Notes: generated from the letters alone by a model not told the origin. DNA of 33,856 bases from an uncultured Bacteroidota bacterium (GCA_903874055.1 CAIQQR010000094.1:1-33856), one strand, 5' to 3'. Positions 16,962 to 25,980 are shown, counted from the stretch's first letter. Program-made: numbers and translations.

Positions 16962-18200
16962 TTATAAATCAGCAGATTTTAGTTTTTTAGGTATTTTTAC
17001 TTCTATCTCCTTTTTTTCGCCATTTCTTAAGACGGTGAATTTTAATACCTGTCCTTCTTGTAAATAATTCCATTTTAGATCATTGACATCTGTTACTTTA
17101 TTTTCATCAAATTCAGTGATGATATCATTTGACTTTAATCCTGCTTTTTCAGCTGGTGATCCAACGATTACATTTTTAATTTTTACTCCTTCGCCTGATT
17201 CCAAGTCTTCAACTGAGATGCCTAATTTTGGTTTTTTATTAATGCGCGCATTTAATGCATCCAATTCAGGCATTTCAAAATTAAAATTTTGATCAGGGCT
17301 TATTCTAAATCCACGACCAAGGTTGTTTGGCATTTGTCCATTAGGATATGAAAAAGAAAATGTTTTAGGTGTGTTTAAAGTTTTATTTTTTGCAAGTGTT
17401 GTATTTGTTTTTTGTTCTTTACCGTCTCTTATAAATGTAATGGTTACTTTTTCTTCAGGTTTAAATGCGCCAATTGCATCATAAAGTGATTTTGGTCCAT
17501 CAATTTTTTTTTCATTTACCTTACTGATGATGTCCTCTTTTTTTAATCCCGCTTTTTCAGCAGGGCTACCTTCGCTCACTGTATTTATTTTTGCTCCTTT
17601 CTCGTTTTCTTCACTGATAACTCCCAAAAACGCTTTATTAGCTTGTGGTGTAGGGGATACCATATCTATCATATCATCCGAACTTAAATCATCTCCTTCA
17701 TTATGATTTGATCCCTCAGAAAATTCTTGAATGATTACTTTGTCAGGAGATTTATTACCTTTTTCTACTTTGATCATCTTAGATTTTCCAGTCAATTTTA
17801 ACCTTGGATCATTTTTGTCTGCAGGCTTGCCGTTAATGGTAATTTTATCTCCATCCACAACAATTGATAAATTAATATTGGTATCAATTACTGTTTTGTA
17901 ATTTGTATCATTCGTCTCAGGGGCTAGCTTATTTTTAAGCGTAATTTCAACAACCCCTTTTTCTCCTTTCTTGCCATATTTTTTAGTGGCGCTTTCTCCT
18001 TTTAATACATTTATTGATTGAATATTGTTGGGGTCAAAGTCATCCATTTTTGCAGCGGTTTCAATTTTACCATCTACTACAATTAATGGATTGTCATTAC
18101 TACTTTTTGTAGTTTTATTGATAACAATAACTTCCTTTTGCGCATTTACAGTGGAACTAATAAGTGCCAATATTCCCAGTCCTAATATTATTTTTTTCAT
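16962..18200 (-). CDS. Periplasmic tandem-PDZ protein with TonB-plug-like N-terminal segment
   Basis: A 412-residue exported protein (signal peptide MKKIILGLGILALISSTVNA). Residues 37-89 read like the core of a TonB receptor plug: NPLIVVDGK, then DPNNIQSINVLKGESATKKYG and GVVEITLK. Two PDZ domains follow, about 190-270 (FLGVISEENEKGAKINTV, GSPAEKAGLKKEDII) and about 324-403 (KLGISVEDLESGEGVKIKNV, GSPAEKAGLKSNDII). Between plug and PDZ1 lies an Asp/Asn/Lys-rich region. There is no trypsin-like domain, so this is not an HtrA/DegP protease. It may bind C-termini of periplasmic or outer-membrane proteins, but the role is unknown. The frame stays open upstream to 18236, which would overlap the -7 box; ATG 18206 is also possible. 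Confidence 0.8.
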   Translation of the reverse strand: MKKIILGLGILALISSTVNAQKEVIVINKTTKSSNDNPLIVVDGKIETAAKMDDFDPNNIQSINVLKGESATKKYGKKGEKGVVEITLKNKLAPETNDTNYKTVIDTNINLSIVVDGDKITINGKPADKNDPRLKLTGKSKMIKVEKGNKSPDKVIIQEFSEGSNHNEGDDLSSDDMIDMVSPTPQANKAFLGVISEENEKGAKINTVSEGSPAEKAGLKKEDIISKVNEKKIDGPKSLYDAIGAFKPEEKVTITFIRDGKEQKTNTTLAKNKTLNTPKTFSFSYPNGQMPNNLGRGFRISPDQNFNFEMPELDALNARINKKPKLGISVEDLESGEGVKIKNVIVGSPAEKAGLKSNDIITEFDENKVTDVNDLKWNYLQEGQVLKFTVLRNGEKKEIEVKIPKKLKSADL

Positions 18201-18233
18201 GTTCATAGGTTTAATACGAATAAATTTGTAAAC

Positions 18234-18263
18234 CAAAAATAAGGAAATATTTCAACTACGAAA
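18234..18263 (-). promoter_or_regulatory. Probable promoter of the PDZ-protein gene
   Basis: On the minus strand TTTC (near-match to TTTG) is followed after 18 bases by TATTTTTG, an exact -7 box (18234-18241). The implied leader to the ATG at 18200 is about 27 bases. This placement excludes a start at 18236. Confidence 0.5.
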
Positions 18264-18305
18264 CTATTCGGAAATGTTAAATTTTATAAAAAATGACTTC
18301 ATAAA

Positions 18306-18336
18306 AAAGGCCTCAGCAGCGTAAGCCAAGGCCTTT
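18306..18336 (-). terminator. Intrinsic terminator after alaS
   Basis: AAAGGCCT pairs with AGGCCTTT around a 15-base loop. Read on the minus strand the hairpin is followed by a T-run (TTTTTTAT), placed 32 bases after the alaS stop. Confidence 0.85.
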
Positions 18337-18367
18337 AATTTCAATTATTTATAGGACAGATCACTTA

Positions 18368-21061
18368 TTAAAGCATTGATTCAATCGTTTCAATTACCTT
18401 ATCTAACTGAGTGGCATCCTGTCCTCCAGCGGCTGCCAAGGTTTTTTGGCCACCTCCACCACCTTTAATAAATGGAGCAATTTTTTCTTTAATAATTTGA
18501 GGAGCCTGCCACCCTTTTTCTTGCACTAGGTATTCAGAAATAGATAATACAACAGCCGCCTTTCCTTCAATTTCATTCGCTAAAACAATCACTGCTTTTG
18601 ATTGAGTAGCATTTAATAATTGAGCTAATTTTTTCAAATTATCAGCGCTGTTTAAATTCACTTTAGCTCCTAAGAACGCTATGCCGTTTTTGTCAACAAA
18701 CTTACTTGTATAAGTTTCCACTAAGCTATTAACTAACTGGGCTTCCTGACTTTCTAATTTTTTATGCAACTCTTTTTGGGTAGTTTGTAAGGTTGCAATG
18801 GAATCATTCAAAACATCCACTGATGAATTTTCATTCCACTCAGGTGCAGTAAATGCGGTAGATAATTTAGCAGCAATGGTAGCGCATGCTTCAGTTAATT
18901 GAACAATTTGTTTATGTAATTTTTCATTCACTGCAGTTAAAAATAAATTAGCTGCATCACCCACTACCGCCTCAATTCTTCGTACACCAGCTGCTACCGA
19001 AGATTCTGCTTTTAAGACAAAGTTCCCTATCTCTCCTGTATGACCAACATGAGTTCCACCACATAATTCAATTGAATAATTTGGATCCATTATCACCACG
19101 CGTACTTTGTCTCCATATTTTTCTCCAAATAATGCCATGGCGCCTAATGCAATGGCTTCATCCTTACTCATTTCATTAATTACAACAGGTACATTCTCTG
19201 TAATTTTCTCATTCACCATTTTTTCTACTGAAGCTATTTCAGCATCTGTCATTTTTGCAAAATGTGAAAAGTCAAAACGCAATTGTTCGTTATTTACTAA
19301 ACTACCTTTTTGAGCAACATGCTTACCTAAAACATTACGAAGGGCAGCATGTAACAAGTGTGTTGCAGAGTGATGTGCAGTGGTATTTTTTCTTAACTGC
19401 AAGTTTACATTTGCTTTTACCGAAGTTCCAATGCTTGCAGGAAGACTATCTGTAAAATGTATAAATAAATTGTTTTCTTTTTTGGTATCTGTTACTTCCA
19501 ATTTTGTACCATCCTCGAATTCAAAAATTCCTTTATCACCCACTTGACCACCGCTCTCCGCATAAAATGGAGTAGTAGCTAATACCCATTGGTAGGCTTC
19601 TTTTCCCTTAGCTTTTACATTACGGTACTTTATTATTTTTGTATTTGCGGCTGTTTCGGTATATCCAATGAATTTAGTTTCTATATCCTCTGTCACTTGA
19701 ATCCAATCTCCTGTATCAATTGCAGTTGCGGCGCGGCTTCGATTTTTTTGTTGTTGCATTTCAGTTTCGAAACCTGCTTCGTCTACATTTAACCCATGTT
19801 CACTTGCAATTAAACGTGTTAAGTCCACAGGGAATCCGTAGGTATCAAATAATTCAAATACTAATTTACCTTCAATGGTTTGTCCCTTGCTATGTGTATT
19901 GGTAATGTCATCAATTCTTTTTAACCCTTTTTCTAATGTTCTTAAAAATCCTTCCTCTTCTTCCTTCACAACTTTACTTACAAATTCCAATTGACCATTT
20001 AGTTCTGGGAAAACATTTTCAAATTGTTTAGCAAGCAATGGCATTAATTGATGCAGCAATGGTTGCTTATAATCCAAGTAAGAATAATAATATCTTACTG
20101 CTCTTCTTAAAATTCTTCTAATTACATAACCTGCACCTGTATTTGCAGGAAGTTGTCCGTCAGCAATGGTAAATGCAATGGCACGAATATGATCTGCAAT
20201 TACTCTAAATGCAACAGCTTGTTTGCTATCACTAAAGTCATAGGTTTGCCCCGTAATTTGTGCGACTAAATTAATGGTCCCTGTGAAGACATCGGTATCA
20301 TAGTTGCTCTTTTTTCCTTGTATAACACGCACCAATCGCTCAAATCCCATTCCTGTATCCACATGCTTAGCAGGTAATGGTTCTAGACTGCCATCTTTTT
20401 TACGATTGTACTGAATAAATACATTATTCCAAATTTCAATTACTTGTGGATGGTCTTTATTAACTAAATCACGACCAGGTATTTTTGCAATTTCTTCTTC
20501 ACTACGCATATCAACATGTATTTCACTACATGGGCCACAAGGACCGGTATCACCCATTTCCCAGAAATTATCCTTTTTAGTTCCGTAAATAATTTTTTCA
20601 TCTGGCACCCATTTTCTCCATTCAGCTAACGCAATACTTGATTGTGGTAAATTTTCAGCAGGGTCTCCTTCAAAAACAGAAACATATAATCTTGCAGGAT
20701 CTAATTTATATACTTTGGTTAATAATTCCCAAGACCATTCGATGGCTTCTGCTTTAAAATAATTTCCAAAACTCCAGTTACCCAACATTTCAAACATAGT
20801 ATGGTGATAGGTGTCAACACCAACTTCCTCTAAGTCGTTATGCTTTCCACTTACCCTTAAACATTTTTGCGTATCGGCTATTCTTGAATGTGCTGGAACT
20901 TGATTTCCTAAAAAATAATCTTTAAACTGATTCATCCCTGCATTGGTAAATAATAGGGTTGGATCGTTTTTAACAACAATGGGTGCCGAAGGAACAATGG
21001 CATGTCCCTTAGATGCAAAAAAATCTAAAAACTGTTGTCTAATTTCTGAACTTGTCATCAT
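18368..21061 (-). CDS. alaS: Alanyl-tRNA synthetase
   Basis: AlaRS charges tRNA(Ala) and hydrolyses misacylated Ser/Gly-tRNA(Ala). The 897-residue enzyme is complete. The class II catalytic domain shows LFTNAGMNQFKDYFLG, RLYVSVFEGD and GDTGPCGPCSEIH. The editing domain carries the zinc-site motif HHSATHLLH (about residue 562) and CGGTHVGHTGEIG (about 666). The C-Ala region includes the GGGGGQ linker motif and an N-proximal coiled coil. Length is in the normal range (about 870-900). Two adjacent ATG codons (21061 and 21058) could start it. It is monocistronic, with its own terminator, and is divergent from an M23 peptidase gene across a 125-base region. Confidence 0.97.
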   Translation of the reverse strand: MMTSSEIRQQFLDFFASKGHAIVPSAPIVVKNDPTLLFTNAGMNQFKDYFLGNQVPAHSRIADTQKCLRVSGKHNDLEEVGVDTYHHTMFEMLGNWSFGNYFKAEAIEWSWELLTKVYKLDPARLYVSVFEGDPAENLPQSSIALAEWRKWVPDEKIIYGTKKDNFWEMGDTGPCGPCSEIHVDMRSEEEIAKIPGRDLVNKDHPQVIEIWNNVFIQYNRKKDGSLEPLPAKHVDTGMGFERLVRVIQGKKSNYDTDVFTGTINLVAQITGQTYDFSDSKQAVAFRVIADHIRAIAFTIADGQLPANTGAGYVIRRILRRAVRYYYSYLDYKQPLLHQLMPLLAKQFENVFPELNGQLEFVSKVVKEEEEGFLRTLEKGLKRIDDITNTHSKGQTIEGKLVFELFDTYGFPVDLTRLIASEHGLNVDEAGFETEMQQQKNRSRAATAIDTGDWIQVTEDIETKFIGYTETAANTKIIKYRNVKAKGKEAYQWVLATTPFYAESGGQVGDKGIFEFEDGTKLEVTDTKKENNLFIHFTDSLPASIGTSVKANVNLQLRKNTTAHHSATHLLHAALRNVLGKHVAQKGSLVNNEQLRFDFSHFAKMTDAEIASVEKMVNEKITENVPVVINEMSKDEAIALGAMALFGEKYGDKVRVVIMDPNYSIELCGGTHVGHTGEIGNFVLKAESSVAAGVRRIEAVVGDAANLFLTAVNEKLHKQIVQLTEACATIAAKLSTAFTAPEWNENSSVDVLNDSIATLQTTQKELHKKLESQEAQLVNSLVETYTSKFVDKNGIAFLGAKVNLNSADNLKKLAQLLNATQSKAVIVLANEIEGKAAVVLSISEYLVQEKGWQAPQIIKEKIAPFIKGGGGGQKTLAAAGGQDATQLDKVIETIESML

Positions 21062-21084
21062 GGATCGGAATTTTAAGCTATTTC

Positions 21085-21133
21085 TTCCTTAATAAGCTAT
21101 ATTTGTAAAGTTTTTTAAGGAGCTTCAAAGGTA
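21085..21133. promoter_or_regulatory. Divergent alaS / M23-peptidase promoter region with inverted repeat
   Basis: On the minus strand TACCTTTG (21126-21133) is an exact -7 box for alaS. On the plus strand TATATTTG (21098-21105) is an exact -7 box for the M23 gene. An inverted repeat, TCCTTAA (21086-21092) with TTAAGGA (21115-21121), flanks the plus-strand box and would fold in the alaS leader. Neither box has a good TTTG at -33. Confidence 0.45.
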
Positions 21134-21186
21134 AGGAAATAGGCCCTTTTTTAATTAAAAATATACCTAATAATAAGGCTTAATCA

Positions 21187-22158
21187 ATGAAGAAAATCAA
21201 ATATTACTTTAATACACACACCCTAAGATTTGAAAAAATCGAAGTACCGCTTAGGGTGCGTTTGTTACAGCTATTTGGTTTTATAGCAGCCGCAATTACT
21301 ACCGGAATTATCATTGTGATCCTTATTTTCCAATATATTGACTCTCCAAAAGAAAAATTGTTACGTCAACAAAATGAGTCTTATAGAGAAAGCTATAGCG
21401 TTTTACAAGAAAGAGTGAAGCAATTGGAGTTGCAGATGTCCGAATTGGAGAATAGAGATAATGATGTGTATAGGTCCATTTTTGAAGCAGATCCAATACC
21501 AGACAGCGCGCGTGTAAAAGAAATGGAAGCTAAGAAGGAAGTGAGACTCATTCAAAATTTATCCAATTCCGACCTTATTAAAAATATGGTGGAGCAGCTG
21601 AATAAATTAATTTTAAGAGTTGCTTACCAAGGAACTTCTTATGTTGAAATTACCAATATGGTTAAGAATAAGGAAAAATTATTAAAAGCAATTCCTGCCA
21701 TTCAACCCGTTAGCAATAAAAATTTAAATAGAATCGGTGGAAGTTTTGGATATCGTGTAGACCCTGTTTATAAGGATTTTCGTTTTCATCAAGGGTTAGA
21801 TTTTACCGCACCATCAGGTACCCCTATTTATGCAACTGCTGATGGAACGGTTACTGCTGCTGGATTTAGTACCGATGGGTATGGTAATAAAGTAGTCATT
21901 AATCATGGCTATGGTTACCAAACTTTATATGGACATATGGTGCGTGTTAAAGCAAGAGTGGGTCAGTCAGTAAAAAGAGGTGAAGTGATTGGTTATATTG
22001 GTAGCACTGGAAAAAGTACAGGACCACACTGTCACTATGAAGTGATTAAAAAAGGAATCAAAGTGGATCCAGTGTATTATTTTTATAATGACTTAACACC
22101 TGAGCAATTTGATAGATTACTCAAGGCCGCTGCAAATAATAAACAAAGTTTAGACTAA
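21187..22158 (+). CDS. Membrane-anchored M23 (LytM) family peptidase
   Basis: A 323-residue peptidoglycan endopeptidase-type protein. The cytoplasmic N-terminus (1-28) is followed by one membrane helix at about 29-51. A coiled coil covers 55-120, and the LytM domain (about 180-310) faces the periplasm. The zinc site looks complete: His201-x3-Asp205 (HQGLD) and His281-Cys-His283 (HCHYEV), with a further His at 250 (YGHM). Catalytic LytM enzymes need these ligands, so this one is probably active and not merely an activator like EnvC. Expected role is cutting cross-links or regulating wall turnover. It is divergent from alaS; the next gene is convergent. Confidence 0.9.
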   Translation: MKKIKYYFNTHTLRFEKIEVPLRVRLLQLFGFIAAAITTGIIIVILIFQYIDSPKEKLLRQQNESYRESYSVLQERVKQLELQMSELENRDNDVYRSIFEADPIPDSARVKEMEAKKEVRLIQNLSNSDLIKNMVEQLNKLILRVAYQGTSYVEITNMVKNKEKLLKAIPAIQPVSNKNLNRIGGSFGYRVDPVYKDFRFHQGLDFTAPSGTPIYATADGTVTAAGFSTDGYGNKVVINHGYGYQTLYGHMVRVKARVGQSVKRGEVIGYIGSTGKSTGPHCHYEVIKKGIKVDPVYYFYNDLTPEQFDRLLKAAANNKQSLD

Positions 22159-22197
22159 TATTTTTTGTCAATTATTAGTATCTACATACACCAGCCA

Positions 22198-22635
22198 TTA
22201 ACTACTGTGGTCTGCTATAATTTTCCAACCATCTTTTGTTTTTCTAAATAGTAGGGTATACACACCATTCAAATTACCCACTGTTCTGATTAATTTCCAT
22301 TTCCCAATTACGAAATAATGGTCATTATTGATTGGCTTGAAGCTAATGATTTCAAATTGCAAAGTGCCCATATGACTTTTGTCTGGGTAGCTTTTTTTGT
22401 AATTCGCTAAAGTATTTTCATATCCATAAGTGGGCCCAGATTTACCAATAAAAACAAGACTGTCACTATGTAAATAGCCCACCATGAAGTTGTCTAAATT
22501 GCCACTATTCCATGACTTTATTTGATTGTCTAAAATGGATTGAATGGCAGCAATATCTTTATTTTGAGCGTAAGTAATTTGTGAGTTACAAACTTGAGCC
22601 ATCATAATAGTGAATATAAATATCCATTTTTTCAT
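22198..22635 (-). CDS. Secreted NTF2-like (SnoaL/DUF4440-type) protein
   Basis: A 145-residue exported protein with signal peptide (MKKWIFIFTIMMAQVCNSQITYAQ, cleavage near Gln24). The rest is an NTF2-like cone-shaped fold: the helix IAAIQSILDNQIKSWNSGNLDNFMVGYL, then strands with SLVFIGKSGPTYGYENTLANY and the C-terminal pair FRKTKDGWKIIADHSS. Proteins of this type range from enzymes to binding proteins, and none of the residues seen here fixes an activity. The frame is open upstream to 22791, but the extra 52 residues are not conserved-looking and would overlap the DNA glycosylase gene by 97 bases, so the ATG before the signal peptide is preferred. Confidence 0.82.
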   Translation of the reverse strand: MKKWIFIFTIMMAQVCNSQITYAQNKDIAAIQSILDNQIKSWNSGNLDNFMVGYLHSDSLVFIGKSGPTYGYENTLANYKKSYPDKSHMGTLQFEIISFKPINNDHYFVIGKWKLIRTVGNLNGVYTLLFRKTKDGWKIIADHSS

Positions 22636-22700
22636 AATAGTGGTTTTTAAAATGTAATGAAAAGATATGATAAATAAATAAATCTCCCTAATTTGTGCAT

Positions 22701-23306
22701 ATGAGTTATAAGACTTTTTTGAAAAATGATTTAAAGTTAGCGCCTTTATTAAATGAGGATACACATGTATTAAAACGCCGAAAAAATACATGCATCAGAT
22801 TAATTGTTAGTATCATTAGCCAGCAACTTAGTACTAAGGTTGCCAAAATTATATTTGATCGTTTTTTAGATTTATTTGAAGGGAAGGAGCCTAGCTGTGA
22901 ACAAGTGCTTTCAATGGATCCACTAAAATTGAGAGGGATTGGTTTAAGTAATTCTAAAGTAGCCTACGTACAAAATGTAGCGCAATTTTTTTTAGACCAT
23001 AAAATCACGGACAATCAATTGTATAAAATGGATCCCGAAGAAGTAGTTGTTTTGTTAACACAGATAAAAGGGGTAGGTAGATGGACGGTTGAGATGTTAT
23101 TGATGTTTAGTCTTGGCCACGAAAATGTATTTGCAGTAGATGATTTAGGTATACAACAAGCAATGATTAAGTTGTATAATATTAAATATGAAACCAAGAA
23201 AGAACTACACACTAAAATAATAGCAAAGTCTAATAAATGGACTCCTTATAAAACCTATGCCTGCTTGCATTTATGGAAATGGAAGGATACTAAAGCGCCA
23301 GTGTAA
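22701..23306 (+). CDS. AlkA-type DNA-3-methyladenine glycosylase (HhH-GPD)
   Basis: A 201-residue base-excision repair glycosylase that should remove alkylated purines such as 3-methyladenine. The HhH-GPD fold is visible: SIISQQLSTKVAKII (38-52), the region LKLRGIGLSNSKVAYVQN (76-93), and the helix-hairpin-helix IKGVGRWTVEMLL (122-134) followed by VFAVDDLGIQQAM with Asp148 as catalytic residue. No FeS cluster cysteines follow, so it is not an Nth/MutY member. It lacks the N-terminal TBP-like domain of E. coli AlkA and resembles the short archaeal/Bacteroidota forms. ATG 22701 is preferred to the GTG at 22695. It ends one base before the ppc stop on the other strand. Confidence 0.9.
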   Translation: MSYKTFLKNDLKLAPLLNEDTHVLKRRKNTCIRLIVSIISQQLSTKVAKIIFDRFLDLFEGKEPSCEQVLSMDPLKLRGIGLSNSKVAYVQNVAQFFLDHKITDNQLYKMDPEEVVVLLTQIKGVGRWTVEMLLMFSLGHENVFAVDDLGIQQAMIKLYNIKYETKKELHTKIIAKSNKWTPYKTYACLHLWKWKDTKAPV

Positions 23307-23307
23307 A

Positions 23308-25899
23308 TTATACAGAATTTCTTGCAGCGTTAATAATACCAAACATAGTTCTTGTCAATAGCTTTTCATATGCCTCTTTAAGTTCGGTACTTATCAATGG
23401 ATCTTGAACTTTGCAAAGTGCATATTGTTGTACAGTTAACAATGGCAATACAATTCGGTCTCTTAATAAAATAGAATGCTTTGCAACCGTATCATTTTCC
23501 ATTAAGCTATTGGTATTGCTTAATTCAAGATATAGCTGCGTAGTTAGTTTAAACTCTTCTTTTATTTCATTCCAAATAGTGCTGTAGTCAGGATCTTTGT
23601 CAATGTATTTAGTAATAGCAAAACTAGATTTTACCATACTCATCATACTATTGTCGATTAATGTTTTAAAGAATCCTATATTATTAAATAAAGATTGCAC
23701 TTCCTTCCACATTCCTTTTTCTTTAAGTACTTGCAAAGCGGTACCCACTCCAAAGAAACCTGGAACATTTTGTTTTAATTGACTCCAACTTCCCACAAAA
23801 GGAATAGCTCTTAAATCTTCAAATTTCAAAGTATTTCCAGCGCCTCTTTTTGCAGGGCGGCTAGCAATATTACTCTTGCTATAATAATTTAGTGGACTAA
23901 ATTTTTGCAAATAAGGCAAGAATAGTGGACTTTCTTTTAACTGCTGATAAGAGTGATAACTAATATTTCCAAGCTCTTCTAATATTAATCTATCCTGTTG
24001 AGACAATTGTAGTTTTGTATCTGCAAATAATTCGTGACTCACACCTGCACTCAATAATTGTTCTAAATTAAATTGAGCCGAATGGATAGTTCCAAAATTA
24101 GACGTAATGGTTTGGCCTTGTATTGTTAATTGAATTTCTTCATTTTCAATTTGGTTGCCCATGGAAGCGTAAAACTGATGTGTTTTTCCACCACCTCTAC
24201 TTGGTGGGCCACCACGACCATCAAAAAATTTTACAACAATATTATTCTTCCTTGAGCTATTGGTTAATACTTCTTTTGATTTATAAATACTCCAGTTGGC
24301 TTGTAAATAACCACCATCCTTTGTTCCATCACTAAATCCAAGCATGATGGGTTGTTGCATTTTTCTGGCTGCAAGATGTGAAGCGTATGTTGGATGATTG
24401 TATAAATATTCCATTATTTGCTCTGATGCACTTAAGTCATCAATAGTTTCAAATAAAGGAACAATATCAACATTGGTTAAATTTTCATCCCAGCCACACA
24501 ATCTAAACAAAGCATACAGCTCCATTACATTTACCTCGGACTGACAGTTACTTATTATATAACGGTGACATCCTGCAATTCCATTCATCTCTTGAACTTG
24601 CGTAATTGAATAGATACTTTCAATGGTATCTTTTGTGATGGTTTCTGTAAATAAATTAGGATCAACTTTATCTGCTATGGTAATTAAACTGGCTATTTTT
24701 TCTTTAGCACTTAATTCGGTATAGTTATCTGGTAAAAATCCTTTACCAGTTTTTCCTTTAATTGTTTCATTTACATCTAACAAAACCTGTAAATGTATGC
24801 GACTATCTTGTCTAATATCAAGTGAGGCAAAATGGGTTCCAAAAATTTTAACCTTGTTTAAAAGGCTATCTAATTTAGAAAGATAAAGAGAATGGTATTC
24901 GTCTATTATCTTTTTTCTAATGGTAGTTAGGCATCCTATTATTTCTTCAACTGTAATTGGTTTACTTTGATCAGGACGAAAAACATTTTCATACAAACCT
25001 TCCTCCAATGAGCTTAACAAAGTGTCAACGCCAGCAAATGTTAATTTTCGTTTTAATTTTCTTACATCTCGGTAATAACATACAATAATGCTACTTCGTA
25101 ATGCCTGCGCTACTTTTATGGTAGTGGTAGCATTCACAAAAGGATTGCCATCCCTATCACCTCCAGGCCAAAATCCAAGCTCAATAAACGGATTTGTACT
25201 TTCAAAAGTATTATCAAACACATCATTCACGATGGTATTGTATATATTTCCAATTGAATGATAAAATACATTTTCTAAATACCACATTAAAGTTAAAGCC
25301 TCGTCCGTTGGAGTGGGTTGTTTTTTATTAAAGAAAGCGGTTAAGCCCAGTTGCTGAATATATTGGTTAATGGTATTGTAATCATTCTTTGCAATTGCTT
25401 CACCCATATCATGGATGATTCCTAATACATTTGAGGGGTAAAATTGAGTAGGATGTGCAGTAAGTACAATACGTACTTTAAAATCTTTTAATTTATTTTT
25501 TAGTGCTTGTGTTTTACCTGTAAATCCTGCTTCTCTAATTAAAGCTTTTATACTACCAGCGCCTTCCATATCGTTCACGGTGGTAAATGCGGCATCTTCA
25601 ATAGCATCAAATAAAACTACTTGACGTTCCATGTATTGAACGTATTTAAACAAGTGATCTATTTTTTCTGATTCGGTGTTAACTTCAGTCTGACGATTAA
25701 AAAAGTAATCAATAATTTCAATTGGTGATTTCCCTTTCCCATATCCATCTTCACATGTTTGAAGCATAATTGGAAGTAATGCACCTACATTTGCTATTCC
25801 AGAATAGGGTAGCGCAGCGAATAAACTATTATAGATAATGTACTTGTCAGATACATTGCGTCTAAATTGTCCAGAATAATTATTAATTGAACTTGCCAT
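23308..25899 (-). CDS. ppc: Phosphoenolpyruvate carboxylase, divergent
   Basis: PEPC fixes bicarbonate onto PEP to give oxaloacetate, refilling the TCA cycle. The 863-residue protein keeps the family landmarks: TAHPT with His149 (E. coli His138), FWPGGDRDGNPFV, LDIRQDSR, GFSDGTKDGG with the catalytic Lys, RAIPFVGSWSQ, and the C-terminal end AARNSV with the effector-site Asn. Two positions differ. The Glu of HPTE is Gln152, and the His of the FHGRGG loop (E. coli His579) is Asp560 in FFDGRGGPPSRGGG, while Arg562 and Arg568 stay. The frame is intact over its whole length, so it is not a pseudogene. I recall similar sequences in other Bacteroidota, so this may be a lineage form. An 81-base gap separates it from the MBL gene. 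Confidence 0.9.
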   Translation of the reverse strand: MASSINNYSGQFRRNVSDKYIIYNSLFAALPYSGIANVGALLPIMLQTCEDGYGKGKSPIEIIDYFFNRQTEVNTESEKIDHLFKYVQYMERQVVLFDAIEDAAFTTVNDMEGAGSIKALIREAGFTGKTQALKNKLKDFKVRIVLTAHPTQFYPSNVLGIIHDMGEAIAKNDYNTINQYIQQLGLTAFFNKKQPTPTDEALTLMWYLENVFYHSIGNIYNTIVNDVFDNTFESTNPFIELGFWPGGDRDGNPFVNATTTIKVAQALRSSIIVCYYRDVRKLKRKLTFAGVDTLLSSLEEGLYENVFRPDQSKPITVEEIIGCLTTIRKKIIDEYHSLYLSKLDSLLNKVKIFGTHFASLDIRQDSRIHLQVLLDVNETIKGKTGKGFLPDNYTELSAKEKIASLITIADKVDPNLFTETITKDTIESIYSITQVQEMNGIAGCHRYIISNCQSEVNVMELYALFRLCGWDENLTNVDIVPLFETIDDLSASEQIMEYLYNHPTYASHLAARKMQQPIMLGFSDGTKDGGYLQANWSIYKSKEVLTNSSRKNNIVVKFFDGRGGPPSRGGGKTHQFYASMGNQIENEEIQLTIQGQTITSNFGTIHSAQFNLEQLLSAGVSHELFADTKLQLSQQDRLILEELGNISYHSYQQLKESPLFLPYLQKFSPLNYYSKSNIASRPAKRGAGNTLKFEDLRAIPFVGSWSQLKQNVPGFFGVGTALQVLKEKGMWKEVQSLFNNIGFFKTLIDNSMMSMVKSSFAITKYIDKDPDYSTIWNEIKEEFKLTTQLYLELSNTNSLMENDTVAKHSILLRDRIVLPLLTVQQYALCKVQDPLISTELKEAYEKLLTRTMFGIINAARNSV

Positions 25900-25980
25900 A
25901 ATTGTAGCTTAAAGATACTACAAAAAATGAGAAGATTCGCTGAAACCCTTGTCAGCATTGATTCCTAATGAATGTTTGTT

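Noticed and set aside
16962-18200. PDZ protein as an HtrA/DegP protease
   Set aside because: No His-Asp-Ser trypsin-like domain precedes the PDZ domains; the N-terminal segment is plug-like.
22154-22179. ACTAATA/TATTAGT inverted repeat as terminator of the M23 gene
   Set aside because: The stem is short and AT-rich, the loop is 12 bases, and no T-run follows on either strand.
22636-22791. N-terminal extension of the NTF2-like gene to 22791
   Set aside because: It would place 52 non-family residues before a clear signal peptide and overlap the DNA glycosylase gene.
23308-25899. ppc as a decayed gene because of the His to Asp change
   Set aside because: The 863-codon frame is intact, and most other signature motifs, including the catalytic His and Lys, are kept.
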